Shown: positions 41,452 through 49,348 of the stretch, piece by piece
How positions within the stretch are numbered: position 1 is the first letter of the stretch
Layout of the letters: the number at the start of each line of letters is the position of its first letter
Assembly: GCA_018806915.1 (NCBI GenBank)
Contig: JAGKQI010000096.1
Span: forward strand, 1,860,001 to 1,924,000
Source: Phytophthora colocasiae
Lineage: Eukaryota; Oomycota; Peronosporomycetes; Peronosporales; Peronosporaceae
Direction of reading: 5' to 3'
Length of the DNA: 64,000 nt
Notes under the pieces: model-generated
Databases searched by the model: none
Seen by the model: only the letters and a program-made list of their open reading frames with translations
What the model was told of the DNA's origin: nothing
Program-made: the position numbers and the translations under genes

Positions 41452-41539
41452 GGATTTCCGCGGGTTTGCCTTATCAATAAAGAACATTCCCAGCAGTTAA
41501 TTTCTTTGTGCATGGTTTCAATAACTTCATGTGCCTTTG

Positions 41540-42175
41540 TAATTCGGTTCGAGACCAGGGAAACCTCAACGAGGGAAAACCTTTTGCGAACAACAATAAA
41601 ACCCAGTGGGGAAAAAAATAAAGAACGCAGTCAAAAGTTAGGCACGCTTCATGCATTAGTGTTATACTCGTACACTTAAACGGTAAGACAGTTGTGCCTC
41701 GGAGATGGAAACTTCAACAGCCTCCCGCATCGAGGAGCGCGACGTCTGGCGCATTGAGGTGCCGATAAATTCACTGTCGTGACGGGAATATTCGTCGTCA
41801 CTATAGTACCGATCTTCATGGATAGTTCATCATGATTTAGGCGATTCAAGAGTACTATTACTACTACTGAGTAGTATTTTGTGGCGTTGGTTAGTCAGGA
41901 AAACCTTCGAAAAGGGAAAATCTGTTCACCAGGCCAGCAGCAGTGATCAACTTTATAATATTGTCTTCGCAGGAATGCACTCTGCGGATTCATTGTGGCT
42001 AATCAGGAAAACCATAATGGAGAAAACCTGTTCACCGATCAATTCCTCGCAGTCAATTATGCGGCTTTAGATATTAGATGCAATTGCTTCATTGCATGGT
42101 TGGCTATTCAGGAAAAACCATATTATGAAGGAAAAAATCCTGTTCACCAATTTGTGAATCGTCTCAAAATTAAAG
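41540..42175 (-). repeat. Degenerate repeats, GGAAAACC...CTGTTCACC type
   Basis: At least three diverged copies of a unit containing (T)CAGGAAAACC, then GGAAAA and CTGTTCACC: about 41898-41935, 41999-42038 and 42107-42152, with weaker ones near 41557 and 42955. Spacing is roughly 100 bp. They are non-coding and lie within Copia-B. Confidence 0.55.
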
Positions 42176-43346
42176 TCTCCGTAAGAGCACTGTTCTTCGT
42201 CATGAGCGCTAAAGAGGTTAAAGCTTCTCTATTTGTGAGGACATTCTTCTTCTCACCGACACAGCATCAGACATCTCGTGTAGAGGGAACTGTGTTGCCT
42301 GTAACTTAAAGTCACTTCATATCTCTATTAATGTACTTCATGTAGTTAGCTTTAATGGGATTTCTTCCATATTGCCGCGGATCAGCGGGCTTAACAGCAA
42401 TTACTGAGGCAGATAAATATCATTGCTACTAGTAATGCTGAAGTTTAGATGTAGTACTAGAAGATGCACATGTTCATTGCCATAAACGGCAGATAAGTAC
42501 TTGGCATTTATGCTCATGGGATAAACTAGGTGAAATGAAAGAAAGAAGCGATAAAGTCATGCTATCTATCCTAATGATGGGATATTCATCATAGAACACA
42601 GAGGCGATGTATTCGTGCATGTTGTTCATGGGTAGGAGACATAAGAGGTTCATTTCGAAGACAGAGGCATAGCGTTTGCTTGTCAATTTGGCCAATATGC
42701 GTTTAATTGTCGTGCATTTCAATGACAATGTGTAAACCTTTACATGTCAAACTGTTATTGTTGTGCATTAGCGAAACTCGTGCTTGCATTATTATTTTAT
42801 GGCGTTTGTATTTTACGTGCCATGCATTTCCATAAGCGATCATATTCGTGCTTGTAAGAGTGCTAAACAGAGGCGTAGTTCGTGCATGTTGCTTGTAATG
42901 ACAGATGCGTAAATCGTGCATGTCAATAGGCCAGTACATAACGAAACTTGTTCAAGGAAAACTCGCTTAGGAGAAAAACCTGAGTTACGTTCTTCATGTT
43001 TGTTCATGGTTACCAGTTTCTGGTAGTGTATTGTTGACTCAACTTGCATACCCTACGGGGCAGTCTTACAGTGTGTTGTACATGTACACATGCGAGCATC
43101 CAGGGCTTTGCTTCCTGAGATCAACTGCATCGTCTCGCAGGTGCCGACAATATGTCATGGCATTTAGTAGAGCTCCTAGCACGGGGTAGCATCCGGCTTT
43201 GTGAGGGAGTAGCTAAGGATTTCATCTAGCGTTGTCATTGTCACAGGACGGCATTCAGCCAGCGTAGCTTTGGCTAAGGCAACTTGTTCCGATTGTCCGC
43301 GCAGGCATCATGGCCTCTAGATACGTTCAACGTGCAGTCCAGACCT
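42176..43346. other. Non-coding interior of Copia-B
   Basis: No gene. Between about 42470 and 42930 the word CGTGCATG(T) or close variants recurs every 40-80 bp, another degenerate repeat. The interior should correspond to a deleted or replaced pol. Confidence 0.5.
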
Positions 43347-44253
43347 TCATGCAAATTTGGACTCGTTACCTATGGTTGTAGAGGTCTCAGGCGTGCCTTT
43401 GGCCAAGGTGTAGCGCTCTTGAGCTTGGAGATCGCGAACCTTGCCTTCAATGCTCTGTTTAAGGTCTTCATACGGGATGTACTTCCGCTGACCCTTCCAG
43501 ATGCGGAGGTCATCCTTCCACGACTTGGGCATCGAGTGAAACAGGTAGATAGACTTCTGTCCCTCGGTCATCACCGATTCGGTGGCTTCTGATGCGGCTT
43601 TCATCGCATTCTCAAGTTTTAGAAAGAATTCGGTCAAGTCTGAGCCTTCCTCATACTTGATCTCCATCAAGTAGTGTTGGATGAAGTACGGGTCACCATG
43701 AAAGGCCGCTCCCTCGTACTTCTGGCAGATGTAGTTGAATATCTCGTAGGAAGTCGTGAGATTCTTGACCAGACGCACGTGCATGTAGTCCATCGTTTTC
43801 ATCAAGAAAGCCTTGGTATTGGCTTCTTGGCGACGGCGCTCACGCTGGCTAAGAGGCTGAGGCTTCTCTTTCTTCAGGTGCTTACGTGCTCGGCGTGAAC
43901 GGTCGGACGACTGGAAGATCCTTGCGCTTGATCGATCCATTTGAGCTGGCTCCCGAGTCATCATCAGCGTCCGAGGGCGGCTTTAGCTCGTCATCGCTCT
44001 CCTCGTAGTCCACAGCGTCAGAGTCGACTTCAGCATCCTTGGTGGCCTTGGCAGGAGGATCATCATCGTCGGACATGTCACTAGCGCTCTCTTTACTCTC
44101 TTCTTCTGACACACCATCGTAGTCGAGCTGCTTCACGTAGCCGAGCAGGTGCTTGCCATCGAGTGCTGCGCACACGCGAGCCTTCCACACGTCGAAGTTC
44201 TCGGCGCCGATGAGTCGTGGGAAGTCGTCGCTTGAGGCTTGTCTTGGGCTCAT
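43347..44253 (-). pseudogene. Copia-B Gag, frameshifted and truncated
   Basis: The ATG at 44251-44253 lies inside the primer binding site. The first frame begins MSPRQASSDDFPRLIGAENF, then DVWKARVCAALDGKHLLGYV, the usual copia Gag N-terminus, followed by an acidic insert (DMSDDDDPP). Near 43900-43960 the frame changes to the second part: LSQRERRRQEANTKAFLMKT, LTTSYEIFNYICQKYEGAAF, LTEFFLKLENAMKAASEAT, then DLRIWKGQRKYIPYEDLKQS, the UBN2/Gag capsid pattern. It ends in a stop at 43347 before any zinc knuckle. Non-functional unless the frame change is bridged. Confidence 0.8.
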
Positions 44254-44257
44254 AACC
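44243..44257 (-). other. Copia-B primer binding site
   Basis: Read on the minus strand GGTTATGAGCCCAAG starts directly at the LTR end, with no spacer. It matches the anticodon arm of initiator tRNA-Met, as in Copia-A, and contains the gag ATG. Confidence 0.65.
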
Positions 44258-44471
44258 TCTGGTGAGTAGCGTAAGTAGTGTAGAAAGAAGAAATGTTTGT
44301 TCTACTCAGTGAAAGGCGAAGTGGTAGATTTAGCAGTTAGAGTTCCTGCTGGCAGAACTGTTGGTTCTGGCATATCTGTACTAGTAGATACTATAACTAT
44401 AGTGGAATCCATAGTTATCTACTTACAGAGGGTGGATCGTAATATTGTATGACAAAGAGCATACTTCAACA
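44258..44471 (-). repeat. Copia-B 5' LTR
   Basis: 214 bp, nearly identical to 40377-40590, ending on the primer site. Flanked outside by AATTG (44472-44476). Confidence 0.88.
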
Positions 44472-44476
44472 AATTG

Positions 44477-45120
44477 CAAGACGACCCAGTACTATTGCTT
44501 CCGTCTGACGACCGTTTAAGCAGATGTTGTTCGGTAACATTGCTGCGCTCACCGCATCTTACGCCGCCAACAGACGAGCACTAAAAGTTTACATGAGCAA
44601 TTTTGCGTTTGCATTGCAAATTGCAAGGCAGCAAGGCTGTATCCACCCATGCGTACTGTTCTTCGTAGGCAAATGGCAGAACAGCAGCTTAGAACGTGGG
44701 GCTCCGGACGCGAGGCTCGTGGATATTGCAGGAAACGTGTAAGTCATTAGATCTTTCAGTATACCACTGCAGCACATACCGGTACCCATAAACTTAAGAC
44801 CCTCGGGTCATTCCTGCCTGAAAGGTATAAACTTTGGAAGAGAAGACTCCAATAGATGTGCTGAGCTTGTGTCAATTGCTGATATGTAGGTATCTTAGTT
44901 TGATAATACATGATAATACATTCTACCATGGTATGATTGAACATCTCTTAAACTCCACAGCAAAGGTGTACTACATCTTTGCAGTACACCAGTGATACTA
45001 TGCATGTATTGCACCGGTTGAATAAAATACCCGTCAGCAATTTCAATTGACACAAGCTCAGTACATCTATATTGTAAGTTGGGTATGTCTTCTCCTCCAA
45101 AGTTTAGACCTTTCAGACAT
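44477..45120. other. 3' flank of AA7-like copy 4, no gene seen
   Basis: A short plus-strand frame (44524-44742) has no recognisable domain. The rest is unique, AT-rich sequence. Confidence 0.45.
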
Positions 45121-46647
45121 CTAAGCAAGAGCAGGAATGGCCTGAGGGTCCGTGTTGAACATCTCCTTCGGGTCGTACTTGGTTTTGATCTTCTGTAGCT
45201 TCTTGAAGTTGCCGCCACCGTACAAGTACTCTGCCATCTCCGCCACCGTCCACTTCTCGTCACGGTACGTCGTGAAGCCACCAGGAACACCACCAGAAGC
45301 CTTGTAAGCGTCCACGAACTTGTAGAAGCCTGAGCGCATGGTAGTCATCGTGCTGTCGGCGAACGAGACGTTGAATGCAGACGAACGCATGTCCCAACGG
45401 ATCAAGTGCAGGTTGTCGTTGTGCTTCCAGGCCGAGGCGTCGGCCTTCACACCCCTGGCGTACTTGCCTCCCCAAATGTCAACAAAGCCAGAAGCCGAAG
45501 CATCCGGAAGCTTCGGGGCGAAGGCAGTGTTCGTGAACAGTTCCCAGGCCGTGGCATTGGTCAGCGGGGTCTTACGAGGAATAGTCACCGATGCGATGTA
45601 GAAGTAACGGCGAGGAGTCAGAGTCTGAGCAACAAGACCGGGGGTCGAGATCGCTTCCGAGGCCCAGAAATCGTTCTCAGTAGTCGTCAACACCATCGAA
45701 GCGGGAAGGTTCTTCATCAGAGACCCGAACACCTTTGCGCCCTTCTTTGAGTCACCGTAGAAGAAACCCTGCAGAGTGGACTTCGTCTTCAGGCTGAAAC
45801 GAATGGACACCAGGTCGTTGTTGTCCTTGCTCAAGGCCCACTTCTGAGTACCGACAAGCGCATCAACGTTGTCCTGCTGGGTAGGCTTGTAGCTCGAGTT
45901 GAACTCGATGGTGTAGTTAACCACACGCTGCGAAGGAGCCTCGTAAGTCTTGATCTTGAAGTCAAGCACAACTCCCATAGAACTAGCAGCACCACGAACA
46001 CCCCAGAACAAGTCCGAGTTCTGCTTGGTGCTAGCGTCCACGATCGAACCGTTGGCCAGGGCCACACGAACAGACTCAATGTTGTCCAGCACAGTACCGC
46101 TCGAACGAGACAGAGTACCGAAACCAGAAGCAGCCACACCAGTCATACCGACATCAGGACAACGACCGTGAGGAAGAGTACGGCTGAAGTTGGTCCACAT
46201 GTAGTTGGCCGCCTCCGAGATCATCACGGGACCACCGTACGACAGGAGACCAGTGCTCTTGTCGAACTTGAGGTGCTTCAGGTACTTGAGGTTCATGATG
46301 AGAGCACCGTCGTCACGACCGAAACCCATGCTGGAGAACGAACGGTTGCCACCCAGAGTGGTCACCTTCATTCCAGCGTCGGCAGCACACTTCAGGGCGG
46401 CCGAAACCTCCTCCTCTGTCTTGGGGAAGGCGACAGCGGACGGCACAGGGCTGACACGGGAGTTCCAAGCCTCGGTGTCGACGGCCCACGTAGAAGTGGT
46501 GGGCAGCGAAGTTTCGATTCCAGCCTTGTCGAGGCACGCGCCGATGTCGGCCTGAGTGCCAGCGGCAGCAGCGAAGCCACCTTGGGCAGCGATGAGAGAG
46601 CAGAGGGCGAAGATCGCGCGACTGGCGCCCGAAATGGAAGCAACCAT
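45121..46647 (-). CDS. Secreted FAD-linked oxidase, AA7/berberine-bridge type, copy 4
   Basis: 508 residues from ATG 46647, intronless. Signal peptide SRAIFALCSLIAAQGGFAAA. The FAD domain is base-for-base almost the same as in copy 3, including Arg in GGNRSFSSMGFG and Cys in LPHGRCPDVG. The middle differs (GFFYGDSKKGAKVFGSLMKN), losing the GGGAEAKTVLG of copies 1 and 2. The end is BBE-type (YLYGGGNFKKLQKIKTKYDP). It faces the same way as copy 3 and is separated from it by Copia-B. Confidence 0.9.
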   Translation of the reverse strand: MVASISGASRAIFALCSLIAAQGGFAAAAGTQADIGACLDKAGIETSLPTTSTWAVDTEAWNSRVSPVPSAVAFPKTEEEVSAALKCAADAGMKVTTLGGNRSFSSMGFGRDDGALIMNLKYLKHLKFDKSTGLLSYGGPVMISEAANYMWTNFSRTLPHGRCPDVGMTGVAASGFGTLSRSSGTVLDNIESVRVALANGSIVDASTKQNSDLFWGVRGAASSMGVVLDFKIKTYEAPSQRVVNYTIEFNSSYKPTQQDNVDALVGTQKWALSKDNNDLVSIRFSLKTKSTLQGFFYGDSKKGAKVFGSLMKNLPASMVLTTTENDFWASEAISTPGLVAQTLTPRRYFYIASVTIPRKTPLTNATAWELFTNTAFAPKLPDASASGFVDIWGGKYARGVKADASAWKHNDNLHLIRWDMRSSAFNVSFADSTMTTMRSGFYKFVDAYKASGGVPGGFTTYRDEKWTVAEMAEYLYGGGNFKKLQKIKTKYDPKEMFNTDPQAIPALA

Positions 46648-46692
46648 GGTTTGCCTTGAGCTCGAGGTCGGGTCGGGACTTGAGTGGTAAAC

Positions 46693-46709
46693 GGCAAAAG
46701 CGGAAGTGA
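46693..46709 (-). promoter_or_regulatory. Inr+FPR-type start-site motif, AA7-like copy 4
   Basis: Read on the minus strand: TCACTTCCGCTTTTGCC, 46-62 nt before the ATG. Identical over 17 bases to the copy 1 motif although the surrounding sequence differs. Confidence 0.7.
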
Positions 46710-46876
46710 TTTAATAATGCCACGTCCGACCTTCTTGCATTCTGCCACATGAACGAGAACTTCCGGTAGGCAGCAGTGCAGCTTTCACGGTAAACAACCA
46801 TGTGTATCAAAGTTGGGAGTGTTTATGGCCCCGGTGGAAGCAGCGTTCCAGCCGGTCGAGCTTGAGATCGTGGCAG

Positions 46877-47319
46877 AAGGGCTCGCCGGTGGCCCAGTGG
46901 GTTAGCATCCGCTGATCCACGAACTGACCGAGGGTTCGAGCCCCGCCTCCGTCGCCCTTTTCGACTTCTGCTCTCCTCTCTCACCGCTGCCCTTCTCTGT
47001 TCATTTCCCATCACTCACAAGCTCTTCTCTAAGACATCGGGACCAATCAAGGCACAACTAACACGGAGACAAGACTCAAGGAGTTGGCGCGGTCGCAGTA
47101 CTCTACCCGGCCAGGCACCAGCTGGGGGCTCATCAACGGTGGCCCATTGGGCAAAATTCCCAAGAAATTCAAGCGTACCGGTCATAGACTAAGGGTAACC
47201 GAGTAGCCGTAGGAAATTAGTTAGGAGTAACCTTGCTTAGACGTCAATGCGCCTGTTTCTAACAGGCTTCGAAATAAGTACCTAATATAAGGGGTTCGAG
47301 TCCTCCCTTCCCCCCCCCC
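46877..47319 (+). mobile_element. tRNA-derived SINE, C-rich tail, with 16-bp target duplication
   Basis: The body is bracketed by CTTGAGATCGTGGCAG at 46861-46876 and 47320-47335. Near its start GGTGGCCCAGTGGGTTAGC resembles a Pol III A box and GGGTTCGAGCCCC a B box, with tRNA-like spacing. A second A-box-like GGTGGCCCATTGGGC lies near 47140 and a second B-box-like GGGGTTCGAGTCC near 47291. The 3' end is a run of about eleven C residues after CCTCCCTT. tRNA-derived SINEs are known from Phytophthora. The second half may be a second tRNA-like unit. No protein is encoded. Confidence 0.75.
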
Positions 47320-47335
47320 CTTGAGATCGTGGCAG

Positions 47336-47463
47336 CTTGTCTTTTTCACAGCAGCAACGTGACGAGCGACACAAGTCCATCACGTTGAATCAACGGTTGA
47401 TGGCGTGGTGACCGCACACACCCATGCATTGAGACGTGGGTCTCCTTCAATTGTCGATGCATG
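47336..47463. other. Short unique spacer
   Basis: No gene. It separates the SINE target duplication from the left LTR of Gypsy-B. Confidence 0.5.
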
Positions 47464-47954
47464 TGTCGCGAGTCGGTCTTGGGCGGGACGGTAGACGCTG
47501 CGGGTTACAAGTAGAACGGAACGGTAGAGCGATAAAAGCGCACCACAAAAAGTAAAGAAAAATATAAAAAGCGATTATTCTTTGACTTGGGGCTTGTGCT
47601 GCGGTGCCCAAGGTAAATTCACGACTGACCTCCACCAGCACGCCCTTCCTTCACTGTTTTCCAACGTCTCACGTCCTCCAGAGTCCTCTTCCTTGTCCTT
47701 CCCGGGTCCGTACCTCCTCGACGGTACCACTCACCCCTTCCTCACACATACTCGGGGCGCTGTTAAGCCCAGCGTAGCTCTAGTCCATGTCTTCCGTCCT
47801 TGGCATCAGCTCACACGCAACCTGGCGCACGCTCCACGCTCTTCTGGCTGCGCAGACCTCGTTTCCCTAGCAATAGCGGCGCGCACTCACCCTCGTGCTG
47901 GCTGCGACCGGGGCCGGCTCGAATAACTCCTCGCCATACATATGGTCTTCCGCA
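47464..47954 (-). repeat. Gypsy-B 3' LTR
   Basis: On the plus strand it runs TGTCGCGAGTCGG ... GGTCTTCCGCA, so TG/CA ends are present. Nearly identical to 59617-60108. Confidence 0.88.
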
Positions 47955-47978
47955 ATGCGACGGGTCGTGGATAGGGTT

Positions 47979-48504
47979 TCAGAGGGGGAACGGTCGGGAC
48001 CGTACCCGAGACGGTGGCCACCGTTCCTCACTCGGGACATCCTCCTCGACTGAAACTCGACGCCCACGTCGAGCGGCTCGCTCTCGAGCAGCAGCAGTGA
48101 GCTCGTCCCTTTGCACTTGTTCCTTCAGCTCCTGTCTCTCTGCTTCCCACTTCCGACCGAGATTCACGCGAGGTCTAGGACCTACGCAACCGTCTTGACG
48201 CCAGAACGCTTCACTCATACGCTCGGCCTGCTCTTGATCTTTCAGATCCTTGACTCCACTGGGCGTAACGGTCCCCAGCCATTTCAAAAGGCGTCAGACC
48301 TCCTGAAGACGCTTCTGTAATAACGGAGAGCCCTACCACAAAACCCACGACGACGACAGCACCGCTCACTCTTATTGTATCATAGTCGAACACGAACCTG
48401 TCCTCGGACGCTAAGCCACCGTCCGCCAATGCGTAGTTCAGACGGTTAGTAACACTCCGACCCCGACACTCCGTAGCAGGCCCATTCCAACAGTTCATAC
48501 ACAT
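47979..48504 (-). CDS. Gypsy-B 3' small ORFs, unknown
   Basis: From ATG 48504 a 97-residue frame (to 48211) has one hydrophobic segment, VSGAVVVVGFVVGLSVI, and overlaps the end of the larger membrane ORF in another frame. A second frame from about 48287 to 47979 is charged and helical (KWEAERQELKEQVQRDELTA). They could be the C-terminal part of the membrane protein after a frameshift or splice. No homologue recognised. Confidence 0.3.
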
Positions 48505-49090
48505 ACACTACCGTGTAGAATACCGCATATAGCGTTAGCGACGTAAACGCCCAGAAACCACGACCGGCACAGCACGCCCTATCAACCGTCCTCCGGCACT
48601 CCACTTGCGAACCAAGTTCCAATATTTCACGGAGTGAACGGCAGCCTAGTTCCAAGACGTCCGGTACGAACACGCACCACAGGGCATGGAAAGCCTCCAA
48701 CCACTTGTACAGCAGGCGTCCCAGGCCGTGTAGATGTTCTTCTCTAACTTCCAGTATAGTCAATGGTGCCAGCCACAATGCTTCGTACATCTTCCACCGA
48801 CGCTCGGACGGAGAGTTGTGAAGAAGCACGCTCCGACTAACAACCCGACGGTAGCTCTTGATGCTTTCCTTGGCGATATCTGCCCACTTGTACGAGAAAC
48901 AGAAAGCCGTCCATCCCAACCGCGCCACTATGTTCCAAAGGGGCTTGGTAATCAACCAGAGGAGCACACCCCCGAGCGCCCACAGCAATCCTAACCAGTG
49001 GTAGCGAACGAGGTGCCACACCAGCACAGTAGACGAGCGTACCATCCACAGACACCATTCCATAACTTCCTCAGTTGAGTCGCCCTCCAT
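48446..49090 (-). CDS. Gypsy-B membrane-protein ORF downstream of pol
   Basis: ATG 49090, 214 residues. The N-terminal 60 residues are strongly hydrophobic and Trp-rich (VLVWHLVRYHWLGLLWALGG, VLLWLITKPLWNIVARLGW). A second hydrophobic segment lies near the C-terminus (FTSLTLYAVFYTVVYVYELL). Between them is a charged helical region. Its place, on the sense strand between pol and the 3' LTR, is where env-like genes sit in some LTR elements, but I see no signal peptide, furin site or fusion peptide, and no resemblance to a known envelope family. The function is unknown. Confidence 0.5.
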   Translation of the reverse strand: MEGDSTEEVMEWCLWMVRSSTVLVWHLVRYHWLGLLWALGGVLLWLITKPLWNIVARLGWTAFCFSYKWADIAKESIKSYRRVVSRSVLLHNSPSERRWKMYEALWLAPLTILEVREEHLHGLGRLLYKWLEAFHALWCVFVPDVLELGCRSLREILELGSQVECRRTVDRACCAGRGFWAFTSLTLYAVFYTVVYVYELLEWACYGVSGSECY

Positions 49091-49348
49091 GCCAACACCA
49101 ATTGCAAAGTGCTTAGCAGTTCCATATAGCTTCTCCGTCCCGCTAGTCCGTGGTCAACAATCTCAATTAGATGTGTACCGTGTCCCACATCACTCAACTG
49201 TCAGATCCGGTTCTTTCCTCTAAATTTCCTGGTCCTCAACTGGCGTATCAACCGCAGTCTCGCGACATCAATCACAGAGGCAGGGCATCAGGCGTCTCAC
49301 TCGTCAGTCCCGCATTCGCCTCCAGTCTCCAAAGTTACCCCCGCCACC
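49091..49348. promoter_or_regulatory. Head-to-head interval between membrane ORF and antisense ORF
   Basis: 258 bp between two divergent start codons. If both ORFs are transcribed separately, a bidirectional promoter should be here. No clear Inr+FPR motif was recognised; CCGCCACC stands right before the antisense ATG. Confidence 0.3.

Larger units (their letters stand above)
40377..44471 (-). mobile_element. Copia-B: gag-only Ty1/copia element with perfect target duplication
   Basis: Two 214-bp LTRs in the same orientation (40377-40590 and 44258-44471) differ at only about three positions. AATTG at 40372-40376 and at 44472-44476 is a perfect 5-bp target duplication. On the minus strand the order is 5' LTR, tRNA-Met primer site, gag, then about 2.7 kb with no pol, then the 3' LTR. 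It therefore needs enzymes from another element. The non-pol part carries degenerate repeats and an ORF in the opposite sense. Confidence 0.88.

Noticed and set aside
27849..46647. RxLR-type effector genes in the AA7-like cluster
   Set aside because: The proteins have signal peptides but no RxLR-dEER region after them; they are enzymes with a full FAD domain.
46884..46960. Possible functional tRNA gene
   Set aside because: A- and B-box words are present but the acceptor and anticodon stems do not pair, and the region is bracketed by a target duplication, so it is a SINE head.
48446..49090. Viral envelope glycoprotein
   Set aside because: The position fits, but no signal peptide, cleavage site, fusion peptide or known envelope pattern is visible.
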